From HyVt-105 sp049975425 (GTDB taxonomy: Bacteria; Bacteroidota; Bacteroidia; Bacteroidales; VadinHA17): a DNA stretch of 64,000 bases. The translations under genes and the position numbers were made by a program. Position 1 is the stretch's first letter. Every line of letters begins with the position of its first letter. Location of the stretch: NCBI GenBank assembly GCA_049975425.1, contig JBNGDI010000003.1:65737-129736 (forward strand). The letters are read 5' to 3'. This document shows, piece after piece, positions 1-8,768 of the stretch. The notes beneath the pieces were generated by a model that had not been told where the DNA came from, did no database searches, and saw only the letters and a list, made by a program, of their open reading frames with translations.

Positions 1-393
1 CATACGGTGGCCCGGAATTACGGGGTCGACAGCATACCTGCGGTACAGGGCTGTTACCAGGGCGCCGGAGCTTCCCAGACCATAGCCGGACGGTATGGTC
101 GATTCAAAATACAGGCCGTTGCCCAGGTCTTTTTGCAGGCGGTGCAGATCGAGAACCGGAGGAAGAGAACCGGTAACTACTGATTGTTTCAGCCAGTTTA
201 TATAACCGGCCAGATCATGTTGCGAACGCCGCGCAAAATTCAGATCGGTAACCTGTTCACCGGTTGGGAGGACAAGACGGCCGCTGAAATGGGAAAAAGG
301 AATGGTCAGTCCCCTGGCTCCCAGCAGAACGGTATATTCTCCGAACAGCAAAATTTTGGCATGTATCGTATCTGAAATACTCGTCATCTTCAT
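1..393 (-). CDS. mevalonate kinase, C-terminal part outside window
   Basis: Partial GHMP-family kinase; I translated 131 codons from the minus strand and the 3' end lies beyond base 1. The N-terminus carries AKILLFGEYTVLLGA (the GExxVxxG start motif of mevalonate kinases), and further on IPSGYGLGSSGALVTAL, the glycine/serine-rich ATP-binding loop of the family. Mevalonate kinase phosphorylates mevalonate in the cytoplasm. The ATG at 393 overlaps the stop codon of the diphosphomevalonate decarboxylase as ATGA, so the two are probably translationally coupled. As the last visible gene of a mevalonate-pathway operon whose other kinase is the GYDIA type, mevalonate kinase is the best reading; phosphomevalonate kinase cannot be excluded from the N-terminal third alone. 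Confidence 0.8.
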   Translation of the reverse strand, partial: MKMTSISDTIHAKILLFGEYTVLLGARGLTIPFSHFSGRLVLPTGEQVTDLNFARRSQHDLAGYINWLKQSVVTGSLPPVLDLHRLQKDLGNGLYFESTIPSGYGLGSSGALVTALYRRYAVDPVIPGHRM

Positions 394-1430
394 GCTAATT
401 TTTCCGGGCCCCTTCCGGTAACATCATCGATCCACCGGCCTTCTTCACAGAAACCGGCCAGTTCGTCATGAATAAATGCCTTCACCCGGTCCCGTTCATG
501 TTCCGGGTAAAGCAGGTGCACATTGGGTCCGGCATCGAGTGTAAAACACATATCCCAGCCATTTTGTTCCCTTTTCCGCCGGATTTTTTCCATGATCATC
601 AGGGTACGCGGATGAAAAAGAAAAAAACCAGAACGGGAGCTCATCATCAGAGCATGAAGGGTCAGCGCTTCGGATTCGGTTATGGTACGGAACGATTTTC
701 GGTGGTTCTTCTGTAAGGATTTCAGCAGGTTTCCCAGGTTTTCCCTTGCCTGCCCGATACGGGCATCCCGGAAAGGATGTGTGTTCATGGCCGAATGACC
801 GGCCGAACTGGATATTTTTTTCCGACCCGGATCCACGATCAAAACGGCATCGAACAGGGTCCGGTATCGCGGGTGCACCCGGTGGTTCAGCGGAACGGCA
901 TATTCATCGGAGCTTTCCTGCACTGCAGGATCGTAACCCCATTCCACCCACCCGGGATATACCGAGCGGCAGGCGCTTCCAGAGGCAAGACGGGCCAGCC
1001 GGCTTGCCCTGGGCAAAAACTCTTCCCCCGAATTTTCCGGCCGGAACTTCCTGTCCAGATCGGTCAAAGCCAGCGCCAGGGCGCTCATGCTGGAAGCCGA
1101 AGAAGCTATCCCGGCCGAATACGGAAAGGTATTCTCCGTGTCGATCCGGATATCCAGGCCGGGAAGGAAAGGTAGTTCCGCCTCCAGCCGCTTCAGATAA
1201 TCCCGGATCCTCTGAGCGAATTCCGGCTTCTCTTCGCCTGCAAACCGGAAGGCAAAAGACGGTTTCTTCTGTGCCGGGCGGTAGTGCAGGTGAAGGCGGG
1301 TAACGGAATTCGACAGGGTCATGCTGATGGAAGGATTCATCGGCAACTGATTGCCGTATTTCCCCCAGTACTTGATCACCGCAATATTTGCAGGGCTTTC
1401 CCAGGATATATTTTTCCACGGTATGATCAT
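390..1430 (-). CDS. mvaD: diphosphomevalonate decarboxylase
   Basis: ATP-dependent decarboxylation of mevalonate 5-diphosphate to isopentenyl diphosphate, the last step of the classical mevalonate route. The 346-residue protein has the family N-terminus SPANIAVIKYWGKYG, the ATP loop SAGIASSASSMSALALAL (about residues 103-120), the ASGSACRS segment, and TLDAGPNVHLLY, whose Asp299 corresponds to the catalytic aspartate of the family. It lies 12 bases downstream of the GYDIA kinase gene and overlaps the next kinase by ATGA. Presence of a true decarboxylase argues for the classical pathway (two phosphorylations, then decarboxylation) rather than the archaeal branch. Confidence 0.95.
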   Translation of the reverse strand: MIIPWKNISWESPANIAVIKYWGKYGNQLPMNPSISMTLSNSVTRLHLHYRPAQKKPSFAFRFAGEEKPEFAQRIRDYLKRLEAELPFLPGLDIRIDTENTFPYSAGIASSASSMSALALALTDLDRKFRPENSGEEFLPRASRLARLASGSACRSVYPGWVEWGYDPAVQESSDEYAVPLNHRVHPRYRTLFDAVLIVDPGRKKISSSAGHSAMNTHPFRDARIGQARENLGNLLKSLQKNHRKSFRTITESEALTLHALMMSSRSGFFLFHPRTLMIMEKIRRKREQNGWDMCFTLDAGPNVHLLYPEHERDRVKAFIHDELAGFCEEGRWIDDVTGRGPEKLA

Positions 1431-1442
1431 GCTGCATGATTT

Positions 1443-2375
1443 TCACGGCCGGGCCATTTCAGGCCTGAGGATCATCTCACGGAAGGGAATGATCGTTTCA
1501 AGTCCATGCTCATGGAGAAATTCCTGCAGTCGCCTGAACGGACCGTTCCAGGTTACCAGAATAAAATCGCCCCCCCAGGCCCCCAGCGACTTTACCCCAC
1601 CCGGAAAATCGGCCAGCAGGGACTCCCTCACTGAAGGCACACCGCTCAAACCCGAAAGGATGGACTCGTGTTCGCCAATCAGCCGGTCGAACTCCTCAAG
1701 GTCACCGGCCGTATGTATCCTGTGGGTCAGATCACTGATCTTATTGACTGTTTCTTCCCGGGGAGGATGCTTCCTGAGGAATTCCCGCACGCTGTCCTCC
1801 GAATTCTGTTTTTTCCCCAGATAAACAAAATAGATACTGTCTTTAAAAGGCGGACAGAAGGATGTGGGAACCACGCGGGGTTTCCCTCCGGCGACAGAGT
1901 ACAGAAGAGGGGTATTGCTCCGGGCGCAGGCTATGTCGAAACCCGATCCTCTGGAAACTTTCCGGTGCAGTTCATAGGGATCGACCCCTGCCCACCAGGC
2001 AATATTCGAAAGCAGGGAAGAGCTTGTTCCCAGCCCCCAGAAACGGTTGAACTGAATCTCCGTCTGCACCAGATACCCCCCGTTCCCCGACAGGAAAGAA
2101 GGATTCAACTCCCGGGCGCCCAGCAGGTGATCTCTGAGCCTGGCAGCCACCTCCCCGTCGGTGGCAGATACCACCTCCAGGGTTCGGGTATGGAAGGTAG
2201 CCCGGAACCAGGGTTCCCCGTTCTCATCCGATTCCCACTCCAGTTCTTCCTCCCCCGGAAAAGCATTCACCTCGAGCGACTGGCCGAAACGAACCGGCAT
2301 AGCCAGGGCAGTGGCTCCGAACAGCACCATGTATTCGGCGGTAAGCAGGATCTTTCCGTTGGAATAATATTTCAT
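1443..2375 (-). CDS. GYDIA-type GHMP kinase, probable phosphomevalonate kinase
   Basis: A 310-residue GHMP-superfamily kinase with N-terminus KILLTAEYMVLFGA, ATP loop FWGLGTSSSLLSNI (about residues 112-125) and the segment GSGFDIACARS. This matches the Bacteroidota group named after its GYDIA motif, here as GFDIA. Position in the operon between HMG-CoA reductase and diphosphomevalonate decarboxylase, and the presence of a separate mevalonate kinase downstream, leave phosphomevalonate kinase as the unfilled step; that assignment is inference from context. Its ATG overlaps the reductase stop (ATGA at 2372-2375). Low similarity to proteobacterial or Gram-positive phosphomevalonate kinases is expected for this group. 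Confidence 0.8.
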   Translation of the reverse strand: MKYYSNGKILLTAEYMVLFGATALAMPVRFGQSLEVNAFPGEEELEWESDENGEPWFRATFHTRTLEVVSATDGEVAARLRDHLLGARELNPSFLSGNGGYLVQTEIQFNRFWGLGTSSSLLSNIAWWAGVDPYELHRKVSRGSGFDIACARSNTPLLYSVAGGKPRVVPTSFCPPFKDSIYFVYLGKKQNSEDSVREFLRKHPPREETVNKISDLTHRIHTAGDLEEFDRLIGEHESILSGLSGVPSVRESLLADFPGGVKSLGAWGGDFILVTWNGPFRRLQEFLHEHGLETIIPFREMILRPEMARP

Positions 2376-3709
2376 GAATGATGTTGTTTTCGCAAAGATA
2401 GCAGGAATGTTTCCACAGCACGGTAACTTACCTTCCTTTCGCTGAAATAGGCCCGTGCCTTTTCTTTTTCGGTGGGGGTTGCTCCCAGCCTGTTCAGCAT
2501 ATTTGACAGGTGCATTTTCATATGACCTGCCTGAATGCCCCGGGTGACCAGTGAACGGATGGCTCCGAAATTGTTTGCCAGGCCCACTGAGGCGGCGATC
2601 ATCATCAGTTCTCCGGCGCGCGGGTTGCCCAGCATCTCCAGTGAGCGCTTTGCCAGGGGATGCAGGGAAGTAAGTCCCCCCACTGTACCCAGAGCCAGCG
2701 GCAGGGTGAGACTGTACCGGAACATATTATTGCCGAGGTCGATATCGGTGAGCCCCGAATAATTCCCGGAACGGGCGGCCCAGGCATGCCCGCATGCCTC
2801 AATCGCCCGGAAATCGTTGCCAGTAGCCAGGGCCACTGCGTCGATACCGTTAAAAATGCCTTTGTTGTGCGTGGCAGCCCGGTATGTATCCTTCCGGGAA
2901 ATCATCACCGCCTGTTCGAACTTGCGGGCAAAATATTCAGCCGTCATTCTTCCCTCCTGCTCACCCAAATCCCCGATTCCGGTTTCCACCCGGCATTCCA
3001 CCAGGCAATCGGGAGTATAGTTTGACAGAATAGCCATGATCACATTCACTTTCTTTTCCTCCCCATGGAAATGACCCGAACCGCCTATGTATTCCACCAG
3101 GGCTGAGGCCATTTCTTCCATGCATGTATTGATAAAATTGGCTCCCATGGAATCGGCCGTTTCAAATTCGGCCATCAGCTGGTAATAATTTTCCATTGAA
3201 CGGGTCATGTCAAGCAGCCTGATTTCGCGGATCCCTCCTCCCCTTTTCACCATATTCCGTGTTACCGGGGACGTTTTTCTCACAAGTTTTTCCTTCAGTT
3301 CAGGGAAATGATCCTGCAGCTTACGGAAATCTCCTTTCCAGGTAAAATGAACCTGCCCCACCTTGGTGGTGCCAAGCACCCGGGCATGAAAGCCACCACG
3401 CCCGGACCAGAATCCAGCGCTTTTCGCTGCTGCCGCCACCACGGAGCTTTCCTCGGTCACCACCGGCACCATATACATTGTGCCGTTCACTATCACATTC
3501 GGCACCACCCCGTATGGCAGGGGATACTGGGCAAGGGTGTTTTCACTGAATCCTTCCAGCAATTCCCGGTACTTGGGATGCCGGAATGAGTTTAGCTCTT
3601 CCACAAATTTCTGTGGATCTTTGAATAACCGGGCCACCTGACCGAGTTTTTCTTCCCGCGGGAGCGAAGAAAAACCTTTCACCGGCTTTCGGGGCATTTT
3701 TTTCTTCAT
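2372..3709 (-). CDS. mvaA: class II hydroxymethylglutaryl-CoA reductase
   Basis: Reduces HMG-CoA to mevalonate with two hydride transfers. 445 residues from the ATG at 3709, chosen because it overlaps the IPP isomerase stop as ATGA; a longer frame reaching 3760 would overlap that gene by 55 bases. Bacterial class II features: TEESSVVAAAAKSAGFW (catalytic Glu), DSMGANFINTCME, THNKGIFNG (catalytic Lys), ATGNDFRAIEA (catalytic Asp), GTVGGLTSLHPLAKRSLEML and GHMKMHLSN near the end (catalytic His). All four catalytic residues are present. In this operon its substrate could come from leucine through the carboxylase and hydratase encoded upstream, rather than from HMG-CoA synthase, which is not in the window. 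Class II enzymes can work in either direction, so flux direction is not fixed by sequence. Confidence 0.95.
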   Translation of the reverse strand: MKKKMPRKPVKGFSSLPREEKLGQVARLFKDPQKFVEELNSFRHPKYRELLEGFSENTLAQYPLPYGVVPNVIVNGTMYMVPVVTEESSVVAAAAKSAGFWSGRGGFHARVLGTTKVGQVHFTWKGDFRKLQDHFPELKEKLVRKTSPVTRNMVKRGGGIREIRLLDMTRSMENYYQLMAEFETADSMGANFINTCMEEMASALVEYIGGSGHFHGEEKKVNVIMAILSNYTPDCLVECRVETGIGDLGEQEGRMTAEYFARKFEQAVMISRKDTYRAATHNKGIFNGIDAVALATGNDFRAIEACGHAWAARSGNYSGLTDIDLGNNMFRYSLTLPLALGTVGGLTSLHPLAKRSLEMLGNPRAGELMMIAASVGLANNFGAIRSLVTRGIQAGHMKMHLSNMLNRLGATPTEKEKARAYFSERKVSYRAVETFLLSLRKQHHS

Positions 3710-4701
3710 TTTTTTACTACCAGAAAATCGCGGGCCAGTTGCAGGCCACGGATCTGCCATTCCACATATTGTTTGAGCTCCTCATAACTTCCCCGGGCAT
3801 GTTTCAGAAACTCACCGGCCTGCCCGTAAACAGCCGGCAGGCGGATGCTGCTGATCAGGGCATAACCGTCAAGGTAGCTTTTGATTCCGCCCGAAATGAT
3901 TACCTGCCGGCAGGCCGGATTGGGGTCCTCATCGAGCAGCCGGTTCACCAGTTCTACCATCTCCACGGCATCATGCCCCACGGTGGCCAGGGGACCGTAT
4001 AGTTCTTCCTCCCGCCCACCCGTACGCATCAGTTCGAGCCTGGCAAAATTGGTCCCGCCGAAAGCTCCGAATTCAATCGCTTCCAGTGGCAGGCGGAACA
4101 AGTTCCTCATGCTTTCCGGACCCATTCCCTGACCCACCTCTTTTACGATTACAGGACATCCCAGCATTTCCACAACACCTGCAATTACCTCGATGGGGGG
4201 GACCGTTAGCCGGTCGCCTTCGGGCTGCAGGCTTTCCTGCATGGGGTTTACATGGATGATCAGGCCGTCGGCCTGTAGCTTTTCCACCAGCTTTTTCACC
4301 CGGCTGAAATCTTTTTGAAGATAGAATTTTTCCATTTGGGCAATACCCAGGTTGGCATACAGGGGAGATGCATCACCCATCACCCTGCGCACATCGAAAT
4401 CGGGAAATGCTCGATCATCATCCAGCAATACCCGGCAGGAACCGAGACCCATTCCCATGCCAAACTCGCCGCAGGCCCTGGCCAGATTATGATTGATGGT
4501 ATGTGCCATCCGGGTTCCCCCCGTCATGCTCGATACCCAGATAGGTACCCGGAATGTCTTTCCCAGAAAAGTAAAGGGGGTCCAGGGTCCGGTGGAATGG
4601 GCTTTCAACAGAGGTTCATACCAGAAACGATCGTCGCGTTCCTGTTTTTCCACCCGGGAACGGAAGGCAAGTTCGATATGGTCTTTTTTCCTTTCTTCCA
4701 T
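3706..4701 (-). CDS. fni: type 2 isopentenyl-diphosphate isomerase (FMN)
   Basis: Interconverts IPP and DMAPP using reduced FMN. The 331-residue TIM-barrel protein has the family landmarks: an N-terminal KDHIELAFRS segment, SSMTGGT, YANLGIAQ, HVNPMQESLQPEGD (the Gln/Glu pair next to the substrate), VKEVGQGMG and ISGGIKSYLDG for FMN phosphate. It is the oxygen-independent-fold isomerase unrelated to the Nudix type 1 enzyme. The gene starts 12 bases after the acyl-CoA dehydrogenase stop and overlaps the HMG-CoA reductase start by ATGA, which physically joins the leucine-type genes and the mevalonate genes into one transcription unit. Confidence 0.93.
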   Translation of the reverse strand: MEERKKDHIELAFRSRVEKQERDDRFWYEPLLKAHSTGPWTPFTFLGKTFRVPIWVSSMTGGTRMAHTINHNLARACGEFGMGMGLGSCRVLLDDDRAFPDFDVRRVMGDASPLYANLGIAQMEKFYLQKDFSRVKKLVEKLQADGLIIHVNPMQESLQPEGDRLTVPPIEVIAGVVEMLGCPVIVKEVGQGMGPESMRNLFRLPLEAIEFGAFGGTNFARLELMRTGGREEELYGPLATVGHDAVEMVELVNRLLDEDPNPACRQVIISGGIKSYLDGYALISSIRLPAVYGQAGEFLKHARGSYEELKQYVEWQIRGLQLARDFLVVKK

Positions 4702-4713
4702 GTCAGAAATACT

Positions 4714-5859
4714 TTAGCATCCTATTTTCCGGGAAATGACCAGTTGAAGGATCTCGCTGGTCCCTTCCCCGATCTCCAGCAACCGCTGGTCACGGTAAAA
4801 CCGCTCGACGGCGTAATCCTTCATCAGGCCGTATCCCCCGTGTATCTGAACGGCTTCATCCACCACTTCCCCGGCAATACGGGAACAATACAGCTTCGAC
4901 ATGGCCGCCTCGCCGGTATAATCCATACCCTGGTCTTTCATCCAGCAGGCCGTATACAGAGTGTTTCGTGCGTGTTCGATCTTTGTGGCCATATCGGCCA
5001 GTTTGAAAGCAATGGCCTGGAATTTCACAATAGGCTGCCCGAACTGCTTTCTTTCCCTGGCATACTGCAGGGCCATTTCATAGGCTCCACGTGCCAGACC
5101 CAGTCCCATAGCCGCAATGGACAACCTGCCCCCGTCGAGGGTACTGAGCATAATCCGGGATCCCTGGCCTCTTTCTCCCAGGGTTTGTGAAACAGGTACC
5201 CGGCATTCCTCTAAAAACAGCTCGGCCGTATCCGACCCCCTCCACATCATTTTCCGGTGCATGGTAAGGCGCGTAAATCCGGGGGTGTTCTTCTCCACCA
5301 GGATGGTAGTAAATTCCTTTTTCCCGCCGTTTTCACCAGTCACTGCCTGCACGGTGGCCCCGGCCGAGATCTCCGCCGATCCGTTTGTGATAAATATTTT
5401 CGAACCGTTGATTACCCATTCCCCGTTTTCCAGGCGGGCGGTGGTACGGGTGCCCCGGCTGTCGGAACCGGCATTGGGTTCCGTGAGCCCGAAGGCCCAC
5501 AAGTGTTCACCGGAGCAGAGCCCTGGCAGGTATTTCTTTTTTTGCTCTTCCGAACCATAGTTAAAAAGGGGGGCCACTCCCAGGGAATTATGTGCTGCCA
5601 GGGTGGCAGCCTGTGACCCGTCGACACGGGCAATTTCTTCCACGGCAATGATATAGGAAAGAGTGTCGAGCGAATGTCCCCCGTATTCGGGGGGAAGGGT
5701 CATTCCGAACAGACCGAGCTCTCCCATTTTCCGTGTAAGTTCGGGAGAAAACCGTTCCTCTTCATCCAGCCGGGGTGCCAGGGGTTTGATCTCGCGTTCG
5801 GCAAAATCACGCACCGTTTTACGGATTGTTTCATGGTCTTCTGTAAGCAAGGGATTCAT
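4714..5859 (-). CDS. acyl-CoA dehydrogenase, short/branched-chain type
   Basis: FAD-dependent alpha,beta-dehydrogenation of an acyl-CoA, passing electrons to electron-transfer flavoprotein. 381 residues, with signature 1 FGLTEPNAGSD and signature 2 IHGGYGLMKDYAVERFYRDQ. The catalytic base is the C-terminal glutamate of EIGEGTSEI (Glu365), as in butyryl-CoA and short/branched-chain enzymes. Isovaleryl-CoA dehydrogenases of the mammalian type instead place the base in helix G; the equivalent stretch here reads LDGGRLSIAA with no glutamate. By neighbourhood (methylcrotonyl-CoA carboxylase and methylglutaconyl-CoA hydratase) the likely substrate is isovaleryl-CoA, but the residue pattern means this must be treated as inference. 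84 bases separate it from the upstream carboxylase gene. Confidence 0.9.
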   Translation of the reverse strand: MNPLLTEDHETIRKTVRDFAEREIKPLAPRLDEEERFSPELTRKMGELGLFGMTLPPEYGGHSLDTLSYIIAVEEIARVDGSQAATLAAHNSLGVAPLFNYGSEEQKKKYLPGLCSGEHLWAFGLTEPNAGSDSRGTRTTARLENGEWVINGSKIFITNGSAEISAGATVQAVTGENGGKKEFTTILVEKNTPGFTRLTMHRKMMWRGSDTAELFLEECRVPVSQTLGERGQGSRIMLSTLDGGRLSIAAMGLGLARGAYEMALQYARERKQFGQPIVKFQAIAFKLADMATKIEHARNTLYTACWMKDQGMDYTGEAAMSKLYCSRIAGEVVDEAVQIHGGYGLMKDYAVERFYRDQRLLEIGEGTSEILQLVISRKIGC

Positions 5860-5943
5860 AGACTAAAATTATATGATGGCAGTAACAAATATCCGATCAC
5901 TTTGTTGAAGAATAAACCTTCCTGTCTTCCACAATATACTTTT

Positions 5944-7944
5944 TCATCCTTCCGCAAACCGGATCAATACCCTGTTTCCTTCCACCTGGTCGCCTTCGCT
6001 CACAAGGATCTCCTCCACCACTGCATCGCCGGGTGCCAGCAGGCTGTTTTCCATTTTCATGGCTTCCATAACAAGCAGGATATGCCCCTTTTTGACAGAT
6101 TCTCCCTCCCTGACACCGATCCTGACCACTTTCCCGTTCATGGGAGCACGCACGGTTTTACCGTTCATTTCAGGTTCTACCGTAAGTCGTTCCACTGGTT
6201 CTTCATGCAGGAAATCCAGCCGGCGGATCTCAAAATCAAAACCCTGAAACGTCACAAAAGCCCTTCTGCTGGTATCTTCCGATATCCAGACCCTGTGCAC
6301 ACACCCATCGACCTCAAGGCTTACCTGGTAATCATGAACGGATTCCAGCCGCACCGCATGATGCATTTCATCGAATGTCATATCATAACGATCCCCCCGC
6401 AGGTTCCGGATACCGACTTCCGCTTTCTTTCCGTCAATTTCCACCGGAATTTTTATTATGTGCCTCCAGTAGCCAATCCTTTCCCAGATACCGGAATCCG
6501 AACCGGCAGAAGGCATATTTTTTCTGAGGCTGTACATGATACAGGCAAAAACCGGGATATGGAGCAAACAGCCCTTTTTCTTCCGGCGGACCGTGTCGAT
6601 GATTTCCTCCCGGTACATGTCAAGGAAACGTGTGGATATGTTGTTTTTCAGAAAGGCAGGATGTTTTATCAGGCCGGACAGAAATGACATGTTATTCCGC
6701 ACATTATGTATCACATATTTTTCGAGGGCAATCTCCAGACCCGCAAGGGCCTGTTCCCTGTCTGATCCGTGAACGATCAGTTTGGCGATAAGGGGATCGT
6801 AGTAACTATTGATTTCTGTTTTTCCGTTCATTCCCGTATCAATACGGATCCCATCTCCGGAAGGCTCGTGGTAAAAAGTCATTTTCCCAGGTGAGGGCAG
6901 AAAACCCTTCTCAGGATCTTCGGCATAGATCCGTACTTCCACGGCATGTCCGTTAATTCTGACATCCTCCTGCCTGAAGCTCAGTATATGACCTTCACTT
7001 ACCCGTATCTGCTCCTTCACCAGATCGACGCCGGTAATCATTTCCGTAACCGGATGCTCCACCTGGATCCGGGTGTTCATTTCCAGGAAATAGAAGTTCC
7101 GGCTCTCATCCACCAGAAATTCAATGGTACCGGCATTATCATATCCGGCGGCAACCCCTAAACGGATGGCCGCCTCTGCCATTTTTTCCCGCAGGCCGGG
7201 AGTCATAAACTGAGAAGGAGCTTCTTCCAGTACCTTCTGGTACCTTCGCTGAATGGTACACTCCCTTTCATACAGGTGCACCACATGTCCATGCCGGTCG
7301 CCCATGATCTGGAACTCGATATGCCGGGGGTTTTCCATGTATTTTTCAATATACACAGCCGGATTGCCGAAATAATTCATGGCTTCGCGAGCCACAGCTT
7401 CCAGGGCATCCGGCAGCTCCGATTTTTTCCGTACGATCCGCATGCCTTTCCCTCCTCCACCTGCAACCGGTTTCACCAGCAGCGGCAAGCTCATTTTCCG
7501 GGCTTCCTTCAGCAACGATCCCTGATCTTCACCGGCAAACCCTTCGATTACCGGCACACCCGAACGGGCAGCAAAGCCACGAGCCTTTACCTTGTCGCCC
7601 ATCAGGGCTATCACTCGGCTATCCGGACCGATAAACCGGATGCCGGCTTCCTCACAGGCTAAAGCAAATTCCTGATTTTCAGAAAGAAAACCATAGCCGG
7701 GATGTATGGCGTCACACTCTGAACAACGGGCAATGCGAATGATCTTCTCCGTATTCAGATACGTATCATTTAGTTCTTTATCGCCCAGAAAACACGATTC
7801 ATCAGCCATCGTTACGTGGAGGGAATGTCGGTCGGTTTCCGCGAAAACAGCTACGGTTCGAATACCCAATCCGGCAGCAGCACGAATGATCCTGACGGCA
7901 ATCTCACCGCGGTTGGCTACCAGTATTTTCCGAAAATGGTCCAT
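5944..7944 (-). CDS. methylcrotonyl-CoA carboxylase alpha subunit (biotin carboxylase plus biotin carrier)
   Basis: Carboxylates its own biotin with ATP and bicarbonate, then hands it to the beta subunit. 666 residues: biotin carboxylase N-terminal domain, ATP-grasp core with VAGGGGKGMR and EMNTRIQVEHPVTEM, C-terminal carboxylase domain to about residue 450, a linker domain, and a biotinyl domain ending in VMEAMKMENSLL with biotinyl Lys630. This domain order is shared by methylcrotonyl-, propionyl- and geranyl-CoA carboxylase alpha subunits; the methylcrotonyl assignment rests on the beta subunit and hydratase next door. It begins 9 bases after the hydratase stop. Confidence 0.88.
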   Translation of the reverse strand: MDHFRKILVANRGEIAVRIIRAAAGLGIRTVAVFAETDRHSLHVTMADESCFLGDKELNDTYLNTEKIIRIARCSECDAIHPGYGFLSENQEFALACEEAGIRFIGPDSRVIALMGDKVKARGFAARSGVPVIEGFAGEDQGSLLKEARKMSLPLLVKPVAGGGGKGMRIVRKKSELPDALEAVAREAMNYFGNPAVYIEKYMENPRHIEFQIMGDRHGHVVHLYERECTIQRRYQKVLEEAPSQFMTPGLREKMAEAAIRLGVAAGYDNAGTIEFLVDESRNFYFLEMNTRIQVEHPVTEMITGVDLVKEQIRVSEGHILSFRQEDVRINGHAVEVRIYAEDPEKGFLPSPGKMTFYHEPSGDGIRIDTGMNGKTEINSYYDPLIAKLIVHGSDREQALAGLEIALEKYVIHNVRNNMSFLSGLIKHPAFLKNNISTRFLDMYREEIIDTVRRKKKGCLLHIPVFACIMYSLRKNMPSAGSDSGIWERIGYWRHIIKIPVEIDGKKAEVGIRNLRGDRYDMTFDEMHHAVRLESVHDYQVSLEVDGCVHRVWISEDTSRRAFVTFQGFDFEIRRLDFLHEEPVERLTVEPEMNGKTVRAPMNGKVVRIGVREGESVKKGHILLVMEAMKMENSLLAPGDAVVEEILVSEGDQVEGNRVLIRFAEG

Positions 7945-7953
7945 AGGTACAGA

Positions 7954-8751
7954 TTATTCCTGGTTTATCCAGGAAGGATCCCTTTTTTCAAGAAAAGCTC
8001 TCATCCCTTCCTGCCCTTCCGCCGAAATCCTGACCGATGCGATCATCCGGGCTGTTTCCGCCAGGGCATCCTTCAGCGACCACTGGTTCGTCACTCCGTT
8101 TATCAGGAGCTTGCAACGGGTCAGGGCCTGCGGACCAGCCGCAAGCAGCAGGGCAATCATCTCCTCAAGGTGTTCTTCCAGTTCCGCTTCAGGAAGAGAA
8201 CGATTCACCAGCCGGTAATGTTCAGCTTCCTTTCCGGTGAATCTTCTTCCGGTAAGCATCAGTTCCCTGGCTGTATATTCGCCCGTACGCCGTATCACAA
8301 AGGGGGAGATCACGGCAGGGACCAGTCCCAGTTTCACCTCACTGAGAGAAAACACCGCTTCATCGCAGGCATAGGCCATGTCACAGGCTGCGACCAGACC
8401 GTTGGCTCCGCCGATGGAAGCCCCGTACACCACGGCAATCGAAGGTTTAGGGCAGGAATAAAGGGTATGGAAACATTCCGCTAACCGCAGGCTTTCGCGG
8501 TAATTCTGCTCCCACGAATATCCGGCCACGTTACGCATCCAGTTCACATCGGCGCCGGCACAGAATGCTTTTCCTTCACCCCGCAGCAGGATTACCCGCA
8601 CCGCCGGGTCGGCAGTCAGGTCTCTGATGCCCTGCATGATTTCCGTTATCATGCCTTCATGGAAAGCATTCCTTACCTGCGGCCGGTTAAGCCACAGTGT
8701 TCCTGTACGGTTTCCCGTTTCCGTAAAGATAAATTGATAAGTCCCTTTCAT
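7954..8751 (-). CDS. liuC: methylglutaconyl-CoA hydratase (LiuC-like enoyl-CoA hydratase)
   Basis: Crotonase-fold enzyme of 265 residues, predicted to hydrate 3-methylglutaconyl-CoA to HMG-CoA. The oxyanion-hole segments are GEGKAFCAGADVNWM and YGASIGGANGLVAACD. The segment SLSEVKLGLVPAVISPFV is the form found in LiuC-type methylglutaconyl-CoA hydratases of leucine degradation (SEVxLGLxPAxISPxV), which separates it from general FadB-type hydratases. It is sandwiched between the two carboxylase subunit genes, 17 bases after the beta gene and 9 before the alpha gene. Its product, HMG-CoA, is the substrate of the reductase encoded further down the same operon. Confidence 0.88.
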   Translation of the reverse strand: MKGTYQFIFTETGNRTGTLWLNRPQVRNAFHEGMITEIMQGIRDLTADPAVRVILLRGEGKAFCAGADVNWMRNVAGYSWEQNYRESLRLAECFHTLYSCPKPSIAVVYGASIGGANGLVAACDMAYACDEAVFSLSEVKLGLVPAVISPFVIRRTGEYTARELMLTGRRFTGKEAEHYRLVNRSLPEAELEEHLEEMIALLLAAGPQALTRCKLLINGVTNQWSLKDALAETARMIASVRISAEGQEGMRAFLEKRDPSWINQE

Positions 8752-8768
8752 CAGGCAACAGGTTGATA

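Noticed and set aside
4714..5859. Classical isovaleryl-CoA dehydrogenase assignment
   Set aside because: The catalytic base pattern (Glu365, none in helix G) differs from the IVD type, so only a general acyl-CoA dehydrogenase call is made.
5674..6687. 337-codon plus-strand frame opposite the carboxylase alpha gene
   Set aside because: Low-complexity His/Phe-rich translation with no domain, antisense to the carboxylase.
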